From the NCBI GenBank assembly GCA_945915065.1, contig CAMEER010000006.1, positions 1 to 60,926 on the forward strand: a stretch of DNA of 60,926 nucleotides, written 5' to 3'. Below the pieces are notes generated by a model. That model saw nothing but the letters and a program-made list of their open reading frames with translations, searched no databases and was not told the DNA's origin. Both the position numbers and the translations under genes were made by a program. This document shows positions 1 to 8,310 of this stretch, in pieces (positions within the stretch are counted from its first letter, which is position 1; every line of letters begins with the position of its first letter). Origin of the DNA: an uncultured Clostridia bacterium. GTDB taxonomy: Bacteria; Bacillota; Clostridia; Oscillospirales; Oscillospiraceae.

Positions 1-43
1 TCCTTGACGCACGGATTTTTACGCAATACGCTCTATCAAGGAA

Positions 44-1162
44 TCATGCACAAGAAATGTTATCTGTCATCATCCCCCAGATAAAACAAGCCATTTCTCT
101 TGCCACAGCAGTCTTTGCAATGTTTACCTTTGATCGCATTGCAATTTTAAAGTATTTTTTCTTTAGCCGTGCGTTTGCCTTATCCGCATAGGCAACAGTC
201 AATGAATCGCACTTTGCCTGCCGTTCCTTGAGCGCTACTGATTTTCCGCTTTTTGTTGCGCTCCGACCAAATACCTGAGCCGTTTCTACAAGTAGTTTGC
301 GAAGATGTGAATTGCCGGCTTTTGTAATACCGGTATATTGCTGCTTATCACCACTGGAGCATTCTCCCGGCACCAGTCCAAGATAGGACGCAAACTGCTG
401 CGCAGTCGCAAACCGCCGGAAGTCTCCTACCTCAACACAGAAAGACAATGCCGTATGCGCGGCGATACCGCGAAAGCAGCCCAGCTTCTCCACCTTTTGC
501 CGGTAAGGTTCTGCCTGTGCAAGTTCGTTGATGCGCATATCATACATATCCACCTGCTCCCGCAGCTGGTAGTAACGGATCAGATACTCTTGCAACACTT
601 CGGACAGAATCTTATTGCCGAGATCCAAACTTGAGAGCCACACCAAATGCTTGTTTGTCCAATAGCTCTTACCATCATGGATTTTGCCGTGTCGGATACA
701 AAATGCAATAATCTGTTGCTTGACGCGAGCCAATGCGCTGTTGGCGTCATCACGCATACGGATATACTCTTTCACTGCGTCATCCATTTCCGTCGGAATA
801 TACACAGGGCTGTAAGTATGGAAAGCAAGGCACTTGCTGATTAGACGGGCATCTCTGCGATCTGTCTTGATGCGCTTGCCTGGCGTTGTCATCATCGTGG
901 TCGGTGCAAGGATCACGCAGTCAATACCGTGAGCGTGCAGTTGATGATACAATGAGTAACCGAGACATCCTGCCTCGTAACCGCAGACAATGCGACAATC
1001 CCTGCTCTGTTGCTTTTCAATGCGAGCGAGGTATTTCAGAATATTTTTCGCATCCGGCTCGACTTGGACCTCGGCAAAAAAGCGGTCATCCTCCATGCTG
1101 TAGCAGCAAAGCGTGTAATTTGTGGTATGGACATCCATTCCTACATAGATTATACTTGTCAT
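44..1162 (-). CDS. IS110-family transposase
   Basis: DEDD-type transposase/recombinase that would catalyse excision and insertion of its IS element. The N-terminal RuvC-like domain shows the first acidic residue in YVGMDVHT, the glutamate in GYEAG and the aspartates in KTDRRDA. The C-terminal transposase_20 region shows the serine-containing motif CSSGDKQQYTGITKAGN. The start at 1162 is chosen because GAGGAGGAG lies just upstream; the frame is open further but without a ribosome site. Length (372 aa) is close to the family norm, so it may be active. It lies just beyond the truncated end of the PolC-like gene upstream, which it seems to have interrupted. Element ends cannot be fixed from the sequence; the left end may lie outside the window. 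Confidence 0.93.
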   Translation of the reverse strand: MTSIIYVGMDVHTTNYTLCCYSMEDDRFFAEVQVEPDAKNILKYLARIEKQQSRDCRIVCGYEAGCLGYSLYHQLHAHGIDCVILAPTTMMTTPGKRIKTDRRDARLISKCLAFHTYSPVYIPTEMDDAVKEYIRMRDDANSALARVKQQIIAFCIRHGKIHDGKSYWTNKHLVWLSSLDLGNKILSEVLQEYLIRYYQLREQVDMYDMRINELAQAEPYRQKVEKLGCFRGIAAHTALSFCVEVGDFRRFATAQQFASYLGLVPGECSSGDKQQYTGITKAGNSHLRKLLVETAQVFGRSATKSGKSVALKERQAKCDSLTVAYADKANARLKKKYFKIAMRSKVNIAKTAVAREMACFIWGMMTDNISCA

Positions 1163-1214
1163 GATGACTCCTCCTCTTGTATGTGGTAATTCCTGTGTGC
1201 TTTTTGTTTGCACT

Positions 1215-2246
1215 TTAAGTATGACAGGTAAATCCACGCTTTACAAGCGAAGGGGTCATTTCATATTGTCTATTCTCGCTTATCGCACAACGCGTGATAA
1301 GCCTCACCGCACAAAAACGGGCGCCGATGTAGTATTTCGGCAGACGCAAGGTGCAGCTGAGATAGCGCTTCAGTTCTTCCGGCATGCCGCAGCGGGCATA
1401 TTTGCCCTTGCGCACCGCCTCCATGATCTGCCAGGGGATGCCGTTCTCGGCGCGGGCTTTGGGCGGCGTGTGCCGACGGATCAGGTCATACACGTCCTCG
1501 CGAAAGGCGATCACGTCCAGAAAATCGACATCACCCCGGTGAATGGCGATCTGCTCTGCCCGACTCCACGCGCCCTCCGCCAACTGCAGGCCCATGGCCT
1601 TGATGTGGTGGTAGGTGGTCGTCAGCGGCGGCAGGCCCTCCAACGCCGGAGCATCGTCCCGCAGCGCACCGATCTCGATAATGCCTTGCTGGCCATCCGA
1701 TTGGACGAGCCGCAGCGCGGTCAGCTCCTCATCGCTGTAAGGCTCCAACGTGAGAGTCCCGTTCTCGTCCATGCGCTGCCAGTAGTCCGGAATGAAGTCC
1801 GTCACCAGCTGCCGTATTTCATCGGGGACGCGAAGGCTGATATCCGGCAGTCGCATCGCCAGCGAACGGCTGGAGAGCCGATGACCGTCGCCCTCCATGC
1901 TGCCGCCGCAGGCCGGGCAGACGGCGTCCGGCATGTCCCAGCCATCCTCATAATGGTCACAGTTGAAGGTAGTATAGTGACAGTTGTTGCAGCGGTAGTA
2001 AGGCGGCAGGGGATTCACCGATGTGGCGCCCAGCAGGCAGGCCAACAGCGAGTCGTTGGTACTGCCAAGAACCAGCACATTCTCCGGGCCGAACTCCTGC
2101 CGCAGTGCCGCGACGCACCGCCATAGGGGCATCCATGTGCTGCGGCCCACCAGCCGCATTTCTTCCGCCAAGCGCCCGTAGACCCGCTCAGACTTCCCCG
2201 CGCCGTAATACTCCTCCACAAGCTTCACCAGCAATGTTTTTTGCAT
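1215..2246 (-). pseudogene. PolC-like DNA polymerase III fragment, cut by IS110
   Basis: Resembles the C-terminal part of Gram-positive PolC: VNPLPPYYRCNNC with a second CPAC pair about 25 residues on (zinc-binding, residues 79-113), then PDISL where PolC has its catalytic PDIDLNF, and a late block FREDVYDLIRRHT and IMEAVRKGKY (roughly 255-290). The large polymerase core between these blocks is missing and the second catalytic aspartate is changed, so this is not an active polymerase. After LPKYY (near 1320) the reading runs into IS110-adjacent sequence, so the natural C-terminus is lost. Good ribosome site (AAAGGAGGG) before the start at 2246. It follows two small helix-turn-helix genes on the same strand and probably belonged to a mobile element. 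Confidence 0.7.
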
Positions 2247-2322
2247 GATACGCCCTCCTTTGTTGTGGTAAGGCGTAGTATAGCAGAGAAGGTGGACAGA
2301 GAGTGTCGCTGGCAGAAAAATA

Positions 2323-2496
2323 TTAGATCATATTGTTTCGCAAAAAGTCTTCGAGATACTGCCTGCTGATCCTCCATTCACGCCCTATCTTCATCGCCGG
2401 AATCAATTGTTGGGCGATCATTTTTCGTACCTGCTGCTTCGTGGTCTTCAGCAAGGCTGCGGTCTCGGCTACGGTAAGAAGTTCGATTACGCCCAC
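2323..2496 (-). CDS. Small excisionase/MerR-type helix-turn-helix protein
   Basis: A 57-residue protein, MGVIELLTVAETAALLKTTK at its N-terminus, with the pattern of HTH_17/excisionase DNA-binding domains: a first helix TVAETAALL, a recognition helix around QQVRKMIAQ, then the wing IPAMKIGREWRISRQYLEDFL. It begins with GTG overlapping the stop of the upstream 80-residue gene (GTGGGCGTAA), suggesting translational coupling. The PolC-like gene starts about 75 bases downstream. It could be an excisionase or a small regulator of the decayed element; the sequence alone does not decide. Confidence 0.7.
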   Translation of the reverse strand: MGVIELLTVAETAALLKTTKQQVRKMIAQQLIPAMKIGREWRISRQYLEDFLRNNMI

Positions 2497-2729
2497 GGAT
2501 CGTCGTCCCTTCTCGCAGCCATGCTCTTTTCCTCTTTGTACAAGAAGTTGTGCAGTCGACGCAGGTCGTGGCAGGTCAATCCCCAGTCGCCGATCTCATT
2601 TCGGCTGGGCTTCACGTTGTACTTCTCGCAGCTTTTTCTCAGATTCTCCTTGTCCATTTCCAGCAGACGGCAAACCTCCTTGATGCTGTAGAACTCATTC
2701 AGGTCCGAGTATGAAATATACTGAATCAT
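2487..2729 (-). CDS. Hypothetical small HTH-like protein
   Basis: An 80-residue protein with a MerR/HTH-like N-terminal part (YSIKEVCRLLEMDKENLRKS) followed by NEIGDWGLTCHDLRRLHNFLY. The start at 2729 has AAGGAGG at correct spacing. It is the first gene of a minus-strand trio with the 57-residue HTH protein and the PolC-like fragment, with overlapping or close junctions. Such sets accompany replication modules of Firmicute mobile elements; the exact role is unknown. About 330 bases upstream (2730-3060) are AT-rich with no supportable gene. Confidence 0.6.
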   Translation of the reverse strand: MIQYISYSDLNEFYSIKEVCRLLEMDKENLRKSCEKYNVKPSRNEIGDWGLTCHDLRRLHNFLYKEEKSMAARRDDDPWA

Positions 2730-3069
2730 AATCTGATCCTCCTTGGCGTGAGATAAAATGATTTAAAATTTGTACATAGGAATCGAGATTCTTTGGCACA
2801 GCTCACGCGTTCTTATATGTATGTTTGTTATTTCAATATAAAATTACATAAAATGACAAGGAAATCTTGGCAGAGAATCAAAACATGCAGGAGGAGAAGA
2901 GCCATTTTTGCTCGGAAAACATGCATAAAATTTTCCCTTATTGTTTCCCTTAAGCGGGAAAAATCGGCCCGGAAGCAATAACACAAACAGGTACGAAAAG
3001 TAATGATATTTGTGAAGAAACTGAAACAATCAGTAACAATCATGCTGTGGTAACACGTGCCTTGGGCAA
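2730..3069. other. AT-rich intergenic stretch without a supportable gene
   Basis: No reading frame here combines a ribosome site with a recognisable protein; several short open frames on both strands are low-complexity and basic and were not accepted. The stretch separates the small HTH genes from the attachment-site-like sequence and probably holds the promoter of the minus-strand trio close to 2740-2800. Confidence 0.5.
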
Positions 3070-3092
3070 TTCAAATCCGGGTGTCACCTCCA
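3070..3092 (+). repeat. tRNA-Cys 3'-end copy, probable attachment-site remnant
   Basis: The 23 bases read as T-loop TTCAAAT, the 3' T-stem strand CCGGG, the 3' acceptor strand TGTCACC, discriminator T and CCA. The T discriminator followed by CCA is typical of tRNA-Cys (and tRNA-Gly). The 5' half is absent and the bases upstream (gggca) cannot pair with CCGGG, so this is a displaced 3' end rather than a tRNA gene. It lies 80 bases past the end of a decayed tyrosine integrase, where an attachment core is expected. Confidence 0.6.
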
Positions 3093-3098
3093 ACCAAA

Positions 3099-3132
3099 AC
3101 TCCCGAAACACCTGTGTTTCGGGAGTTTTTTA
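3099..3132 (+). terminator. Rho-independent terminator
   Basis: Perfect 12-base arms ACTCCCGAAACA and TGTTTCGGGAGT with a 4-base loop, followed by TTTTTTAT on the plus strand. It lies directly after the tRNA-Cys-like 3' end and may be the original terminator of that tRNA gene. Confidence 0.8.
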
Positions 3133-3174
3133 TGCTCAGAAGCAGGTTTTAGCCTTATTTTTAGCCTTATGGGA

Positions 3175-3752
3175 TCAGCCTGCGGAGATTGACTGGATGA
3201 ACCGCTCCATTCTGTCCGCACTTTCCCGCTTCATCTGATCCATCACATGGCCGTACACATCCAGCGTAAACGCGGCGGTGGCGTGGCCCAGATTACCCTG
3301 CACTGTCTTGATGTCGTCTCCGGCGCGGATCGCGGCAACTGCGTAGGAGTGACGCAAATCGTGGAAACGGGCGTTGGGGCAGCCTATAGCCGCCACAGTG
3401 CGTTTGTACTCGCAGATGGCCGATCAATACCGCCTGTTGCAGCGCTTTGTGCAGGACACCGTGGACGTTTTTCACCGTTTTGGCCGAAAGCCCCTTTGGA
3501 TTCTGTTGGGACGGCTCGCCCATGGCATTGTAGAAGGCCTGTATCATCGGTGCGTTCAACGCCTCCAATCGTACCGCCCCCAGCGCAGGAAGGACCGGTG
3601 ATACTGCGCTGGATCTGCTTTCCTGTGCCGGGGTCAAATCCCTTGGTGTAGCGGGCCTGCCAGTAGGTGTAGGTTTTCCCGTTTTTCGTTGTTGTGATCT
3701 TTCTGATGGAGCCGGCACCACCGGCTCCTTTTCCTGTTTTTGTACGCGGCAT
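3175..3752 (-). pseudogene. Decayed tyrosine recombinase (phage-type integrase)
   Basis: Three pieces in different frames. The N-terminus (start 3752) reads MPRTKTGKGAGGAGSIRKIT with an arm-binding repeat YWQARYTKGFDPGTGKQIQ. The core-binding piece includes LEALNAPMIQAFYNAM and LSAKTVKNVHGVLHKALQQA. The C-terminus (3175-3396) keeps FHDLRHSYAV, NLGHATAAFTLDVYGHV with the catalytic R, H, H and tyrosine. At least one frameshift and a large in-gene deletion of the catalytic domain front (including the first arginine) make it non-functional. It ends 80 bases from the tRNA-Cys-like 3' end and follows an excisionase remnant, the usual xis-int-att order. Confidence 0.85.
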
Positions 3753-3839
3753 ATACGCTCCTTTCCGCCGCGCGGAATGTACCACCTCCATGATATATCC
3801 CGCGCGGCTGTTGTGCAAGTTTTTTCTGTGACAAGAGCT

Positions 3840-3950
3840 TTACTTCTGCAGGAACTCCAGCAGGGCATCCCGCGGGATGCGGATCTGCCGTCCAATGCGG
3901 ACGTTGCGGAGCCAGCAACCCTTGCAGCATCAGATGGGCGCACTTCACCC
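3840..3950 (-). pseudogene. Excisionase C-terminal remnant
   Basis: On the minus strand the bases before the TAA at 3840-3842 encode RNVRIGRQIRIPRDALLEFL, the wing and last helix of an HTH_17 excisionase (typical text: KIGRxWRIPRDALLEFL). The helix-turn-helix front part is lost or frameshifted. It sits about 90 bases upstream of the decayed integrase start, as expected for a xis gene. Confidence 0.6.
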
Positions 3951-4567
3951 GTTGACAAAGAGAACCGTTTCCGGTGCTTTTCCGCAGGAACAAAGGCTTG
4001 TAATAAGCGGGGAGCCTTGCTGCTGCGTGCTTTTCACGGCCTGCCTGTATGCCTGTCTCTCTTTACTTGTGCCAGGTCAGTACGAAGCCACATGGGGCGA
4101 ATACGCCCTGCTCCGATGGAGCGGTGGCGGACACCAGGCCGCTGAACTCGGCTGCGGAAGGCTCCGCCAGTGTCCTGTGATCCGTCCGGCAACGGATCGG
4201 GGATATTCGAACCCTGCATGACCGGCGCCGCACTCTGACTGCGGCATACAGGGGCGGGAGCTTACCTCTCCCTTGACGATTTTCCTGCCGTATCGTCCCA
4301 ACGGCTTTTTACACAACCTCTTTTTCTTGATCTGCACCGAAGCGATTTCGGTGCTCTTCCTTTTTCCTGCGGTATCGTGGCGGTGGCAAGTGCCGCGACA
4401 AAAACGGTAAGCAAAAACGCAGGAAGAATCTTCCTGCCGTTTCGGCTTCATACGATCCTTCCTGCGTTTGCAGTATTGTTCCATTCTGATGGCCTTCCCG
4501 CTTTGCCGGGAGGGCGCATTTTGACATACTTCGAGTTCTTAGTCAAGGCAAAAGACCGATAATAGTC

Positions 4568-4688
4568 TTTCCACCTGTGCCTGCTCTGCTCCGACCTAAA
4601 TGCGCGATGCCTTAAGTAAGGCATATCTTAGCACGGCGGCAAAGCGGCGTACAGGTGGAAAATGCTGTGAGAAATTTTCTCACAGCAT
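4568..4688. repeat. Nested inverted-repeat cluster
   Basis: Outer arms TTTCCACCTGT (4568-4578) and ACAGGTGGAAA (4651-4661) are exact complements 72 bases apart; between them is the palindrome ATGCCTTA-AG-TAAGGCAT (4607-4624). Immediately after the outer arm lies a perfect 13-base-arm palindrome ATGCTGTGAGAAA-T-TTTCTCACAGCAT (4662-4688). No T-tract follows, so it is not a simple terminator. It may be a recombination site, oriT relic or structured RNA. Confidence 0.7.
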
Positions 4689-4903
4689 AGTCATTGAAAC
4701 ACGAGGGCACAATGGCCCTAATCTCAAACGGGAGCATGATGTCCCTCAGTACAAACTTAACAACGTGTGCGATGCAGATATTGGTTCTGCAAATGGTGCA
4801 CAAAGAACAATGATAATTCTTATATACCACAATATGTTGTAGTTGTCAATACAGAAATATCAAAATGGTGTATTAATAGAAGGCGTAGTCAAAAACGCAA
4901 TGC

Positions 4904-4943
4904 GCATTATCTCCGTATTAAATGCGTATTACGGAGATAATGC
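4904..4943. repeat. 14-base-arm palindrome with iterated TGCGTATT
   Basis: Arms GCATTATCTCCGTA (4904-4917) and TACGGAGATAATGC (4930-4943) are perfect complements. TGCGTATT occurs at 4923, 4941 and 4952, giving direct repeats superimposed on the palindrome. The arrangement suggests a protein-binding or recombination site; no function is known. Confidence 0.65.
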
Positions 4944-5210
4944 GTATTGTGTGCGTATTAAAGACGTATAGAAAGGGCTTTAAAAATTTTCATTGGGTAT
5001 ATTGACACCGATAGAGAAGCATGAGCTGTACCTTACTGCATAAAAGCGACCAGCAGCGCTTGGCTGTTGTTCGGGTAATTTTATATTTTTCACTGTTCTC
5101 TTGACGGAGTACGGTTCACACCGCTGCCCCGGGGGTTGGATATATCGTACAATCACGGCGGAAAAGAATTGTAAAAGCTCACAAATTTGACATAGATGGC
5201 GAAGAAAGGA

Positions 5211-5246
5211 TTGCTTCTATCTTAACTATTTGATATTATATCAAAT
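5211..5246 (+). promoter_or_regulatory. Promoter and GntR-type operator before the regulator gene
   Basis: ATTTGATATTATATCAAAT (5228-5246) is a perfect palindrome with a central T. A plausible promoter TTGCTT (5211-5216), 17 bases, TATTAT (5234-5239) places the -10 box inside the palindrome, so a bound regulator would block transcription. The same palindrome with one central change occurs at 5970-5988. The short AT-rich dyad fits the operators of FadR-type GntR regulators, implying autoregulation by the gene at 5288. Confidence 0.75.
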
Positions 5247-5287
5247 ATAAAGGGGCGGGTATCCGCTGATACAGTGGAGGAACATAC

Positions 5288-5953
5288 ATGGCAAAAGGAA
5301 CACAGAGTTTCTATACCACAAAGAACGATATGCTTTACAGCCGCCTGAAGGACAAGCTGCTCTCGGGTGCGTACCATCCGGGTGAGCGGCTGGTGGTGGC
5401 GGACTTGGCTGCGGAGTTTAACGTCAGCTCCATGCCCGTCCGGGAGGCGCTCCAGCGCCTGCAGCAGGACGGCTGGGTGGAGATCACGCCCCACGTGGGC
5501 GCGCGAGTCGTCTCCTTCAACAAGTCCAAATATCTGGAGATCATCGCAGTCCGAAGCGAGCTGGAGTCCATGGCGGCGCGGCTGGCGGCGGAGCGGATGG
5601 ACACCGCTCATGTGGGCCGGCTGTTCGAGATCGTGGCAGAGATGGAGGCCTGCATAGACGACGGAGACCCCAGCAGCTATACGAAGCTCAACCGCCAGTT
5701 CCACGACGCCATATACAGCTGCTGCGGCAACGAGACGCTGCTTGGCATCATCAACGACCTGATTGCCAAGTCCAGCCAGTCGCAGAGCATCTTTTATCTC
5801 TCCCCCAAGCGTATGCAGATATCCGCCCAGGAGCATCGGCAGATCGCGGAGGCTATCAGCGTCAGGGATCTTGAAAAGGCGCAGTTCCTGATGCGGCTGC
5901 ATAAGGAGGAGGGCTTCGAGCTGACGGTTGAATTGCTGAAAGAAGACAGCTGA
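5288..5953 (+). CDS. GntR-family (FadR/FCD) transcriptional regulator
   Basis: A 221-residue regulator. Residues about 12-75 form the winged helix (LYSRLKDKLLSGAYHPGERL, then SSMPVREALQRLQQDGWVEI), and about 85-210 the all-helical FCD ligand-binding domain, with a metal/ligand signature in NRQFHDAIYSCCGN and the later histidine in SAQEHRQIAEAI. These domains bind small carboxylates, which fits control of the downstream TRAP-transporter operon. Start chosen at ATG after GTGGAGGAACATAC. Matching palindromes lie upstream of this gene and upstream of the operon at 6023, so it probably represses both until the transported substrate or a product is present. Confidence 0.93.
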   Translation: MAKGTQSFYTTKNDMLYSRLKDKLLSGAYHPGERLVVADLAAEFNVSSMPVREALQRLQQDGWVEITPHVGARVVSFNKSKYLEIIAVRSELESMAARLAAERMDTAHVGRLFEIVAEMEACIDDGDPSSYTKLNRQFHDAIYSCCGNETLLGIINDLIAKSSQSQSIFYLSPKRMQISAQEHRQIAEAISVRDLEKAQFLMRLHKEEGFELTVELLKEDS

Positions 5954-5969
5954 TGCTGTTTTGCCTAAT

Positions 5970-5988
5970 ATTTGATAAAATATCAAAT
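5970..5988 (+). promoter_or_regulatory. Second GntR-type operator, before the catabolic operon
   Basis: ATTTGATAAAATATCAAAT matches the palindrome at 5228-5246 in 18 of 19 positions and lies 34 bases before the PreA-like gene. It probably lets the regulator at 5288 control the whole operon from 6023 to 12203. Confidence 0.75.
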
Positions 5989-6022
5989 CTAATATCGACA
6001 AAAGCCAACAGGAGGTAGTGGA

Positions 6023-7222
6023 ATGGAATCTGTACTTAAAACGGAATTCTGCGGGATCACGTTCAAAAACCCGGTGGTGGTGGCCTCCACGGACATCGGC
6101 CGCAGCGCGGTGGTGTTCGAGCGCTTTGCCAAGACGGGCGTAGGCGGCATCATCACCAAATCCGTGACGGACGCCGCGCCGCTTCAGAACAAGGGCATCA
6201 CCATGTTCGACATCCGCACCATGGACGAAACGCCGGTGGAGCAGTGTGCTTCCATTCCGGACGACTACTATTTCTTCTCCCGGGGCGGCTCCATGGTAGC
6301 CATGGACGACTACGAGCCGGTGGCAAAGGAGATATTGCAGATCGCTGAGCGCTATCACGTGGTCCCCATCGCCAGCATCTGCGCCGGCAAGCTGGAAAAC
6401 TGGGTGGCGTACGCCAGGCGGTTCGAGGCGATGGGCTATCCCATGCTGGAGCTGAATTTGGGTAATCCCCACGGCGAGGCCGCAAAGGATAAGCTGGGCT
6501 TCAAAATCAGTCAGGAGACAGATCTTTGCGTAGAGGTGGCCGCCGCGGTGATCCGCGCGGTGCGCATCCCTGTGGTAGTGAAGTTGACGCCCCAAGTGGC
6601 TGACCTTGCGGTGCTCACCTCCACGCTGGAGGCGGCCGGCGTGCAGGCCGTTACCATTATGCACCGCTATCAGGGGCTGGTCATCGACCACGAGACGCTG
6701 GAGCCGGTGATCGGCGGCTACGCGGCCATCGGCGGCCCCTGGATGAAGCCGCTGTCTCTGGCAAACGTGGCGAAGGTGCGCAACGCCACCCATCTCTCCA
6801 TCATGGGCAGCAACGGTGCCGACACAGCTCAGGATGTGCTGGACTTTCTGCTGGCCGGCGCGGGATTGGTGCAGGTAGGCTCCTCCATGATGCTGAAGGG
6901 CCCGGCCTACGCGGCTAAGCTGGTCAGAGAGCTGGAGACGCTGACGGCGGCCACCAGCCGCAGTCCGGCGGAGCTGTCCGGCCTGGTGGCAAAGAAGATT
7001 GTTCCCTACAAGGAGCTGGCAAAAATCGCCGCACGCAGAGCGGTCATCGACACCTCGCTGTGCCGTTCCTGCCGGGAGAAGCCCTGTCTGGAGCGCTGCT
7101 ACTATCAGGCCCTGTCCCTTGCCGGCGGAACGCTGGTCCACGACGATGTTTCTTGCAGTGGCTGCGGAATGTGCAGAGCAGTCTGTTCCAATGCCGCTGT
7201 CAGAATAGAAAAAATCAGATAA
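6023..7222 (+). CDS. PreA-like dihydroorotate/dihydropyrimidine dehydrogenase with ferredoxin domain
   Basis: A 399-residue FMN TIM-barrel enzyme of the DHODH/dihydropyrimidine dehydrogenase type. The barrel (about 1-320) starts with FCGITFKNPVVVAS; ELNLGNPHG stands where the catalytic cysteine of NxSCPN would be, so the usual base is absent; IPVVVKLTPQ is the FMN-contacting strand. The C-terminus (about 345-395) carries cysteine clusters CRSCREKPCLERC and CSGCGMCRAVC, a 2[4Fe-4S]-type ferredoxin module. PreA normally pairs with the FAD subunit PreT, which is not present here. Its place at the head of a TRAP-transporter operon, and the altered active site, suggest an oxidation or reduction of a ring or enoyl substrate other than uracil. 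Ribosome site AGGAGG. Confidence 0.85.
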   Translation: MESVLKTEFCGITFKNPVVVASTDIGRSAVVFERFAKTGVGGIITKSVTDAAPLQNKGITMFDIRTMDETPVEQCASIPDDYYFFSRGGSMVAMDDYEPVAKEILQIAERYHVVPIASICAGKLENWVAYARRFEAMGYPMLELNLGNPHGEAAKDKLGFKISQETDLCVEVAAAVIRAVRIPVVVKLTPQVADLAVLTSTLEAAGVQAVTIMHRYQGLVIDHETLEPVIGGYAAIGGPWMKPLSLANVAKVRNATHLSIMGSNGADTAQDVLDFLLAGAGLVQVGSSMMLKGPAYAAKLVRELETLTAATSRSPAELSGLVAKKIVPYKELAKIAARRAVIDTSLCRSCREKPCLERCYYQALSLAGGTLVHDDVSCSGCGMCRAVCSNAAVRIEKIR

Positions 7223-7238
7223 AGGAGAAGAAACTCAC

Positions 7239-8240
7239 ATGAAAAAGTCTCTTAAAGCGCTGTTTGCATTGACGCTGGCCCTGCTCATGCTGTTTTGCAC
7301 GGCCTGCGGCAACACACCTGCCGGTGACGGCGCAGGCGATGCCTCCGATGCGGCAAAGACGGTGGACACCATCACCATCGCCTCTGCCAACTCCGGCGGC
7401 GCCTGGTATACCATCGCCGGTGCACTGGCTGATCTCTTCCAAAACAACATCGAGGGAGTGACCTCCACCGCCACCAGCGGCGCAGGCATTTCCAACATCT
7501 TCAGCGTCGCCGCCAATGAGGCACAGCTGGGCTTCGGCTTCCCCGATGACGTACTGGATGCCCAGAACGGCGTCGGCGATTTCGAAGGCAACGCCCTGAA
7601 TAACGTGGTGGGCGTTACTGCCCTGTATCCGGGCGTGCTGCACATCGCGGTTGCCGCCGACTCCGGCATCAACACCATCGAGGACCTGGTGGGCAAGACC
7701 ATCTGTACCCAGGCCAAGGGCAACGCCGCCTATAAGATGACCTGGAAGGTACTGGATGCCTACGGCATCACTGAGAAGGACGTGACCATGAACTACGTCG
7801 GCTTCTCTGACGCGGCTGACCTGATCAAGGACGGCCATGCGGATGCCCTGTGCTATATGTCCACTTATCCCTACTCTGCGCTGCAGGATCTGGCAGAGTC
7901 CAGAGGCGTACACCTGCTGGAGGTGGATGAAGAGCACATGGCCACTATCCTGAACAGTTCCCCCGCCTACTCTACGTTCACCGTCCCCGGCGGCACCTAT
8001 CCCGGCGCAGATGAGGACGTGAACTGCTTGGGCTGCACCACCATCCTGTTCACCAACAGCGAGATGCCCGAGGATGTGGTCTATCAGATGACCAAGCTGA
8101 TGTTCGACAATTACGACGACCTATGCGTAGTCAATAAGTCCCTGGCAAATATGACCCCCGAGTTCGTGGTGGAAAATATCGGCATTACCCTGCACCCCGG
8201 CGCCGAGAAGTACTTCAAGGAAGTCGGCGCCATTCAGTAA
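7239..8240 (+). CDS. TAXI-family TRAP transporter substrate-binding lipoprotein
   Basis: A 333-residue extracytoplasmic receptor. The N-terminus is a lipoprotein signal peptide (MKKSLKALFALTLALLMLFC, lipobox TAC before GN) and so is anchored outside the membrane. The mature protein starts TITIASANSGGAWYTIAGAL, the hallmark of TAXI receptors (NMT1_3 fold), and later has GVTALYPGVLHIAV and the VGKTICTQAKGNAAY hinge. TAXI receptors deliver organic acids (dicarboxylates, glutamate and others) to fused TRAP permeases, here encoded 70 bases downstream. The exact ligand cannot be told. Confidence 0.93.
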   Translation: MKKSLKALFALTLALLMLFCTACGNTPAGDGAGDASDAAKTVDTITIASANSGGAWYTIAGALADLFQNNIEGVTSTATSGAGISNIFSVAANEAQLGFGFPDDVLDAQNGVGDFEGNALNNVVGVTALYPGVLHIAVAADSGINTIEDLVGKTICTQAKGNAAYKMTWKVLDAYGITEKDVTMNYVGFSDAADLIKDGHADALCYMSTYPYSALQDLAESRGVHLLEVDEEHMATILNSSPAYSTFTVPGGTYPGADEDVNCLGCTTILFTNSEMPEDVVYQMTKLMFDNYDDLCVVNKSLANMTPEFVVENIGITLHPGAEKYFKEVGAIQ

Positions 8241-8310
8241 CCGACCTTAAAGCCCAGCCGGGTGACGCTGAAGGACATATTCGGCGTCGCCCGGCAAGTT
8301 AGGAGATATT

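Larger units (their letters stand above)
3951..5210. other. Gene-poor remnant region with palindromes
   Basis: About 1.26 kb without a gene I can support. Frames on both strands are short and lack matching ribosome sites; a minus-strand stretch near 4300-4460 could hold a broken secreted-protein start (hydrophobic text LPAFLLTVFVAALATA in one frame) but is not convincing. Composition falls from GC-rich to AT-rich at about 4700. It contains the inverted-repeat cluster at 4568-4688 and the palindrome at 4904-4943, listed separately. Confidence 0.5.

Noticed and set aside
2793-3043. Several short frames on both strands between the HTH genes and the attachment-like site
   Set aside because: Basic, low-complexity peptides without ribosome sites or recognisable domains.
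4195-4260. tRNA-like signal on the minus strand (GGTTCGAAT and a CCGCA/TGCGG hairpin)
   Set aside because: The T-stem does not pair, the anticodon loop starts with G instead of C/U, and no acceptor stem or CCA can be built.
4077-4484. 135-residue minus-strand frame
   Set aside because: The start has a passable ribosome site, but the sequence is cysteine/arginine-rich with no family; possibly debris of a secreted protein, not supportable as a gene.
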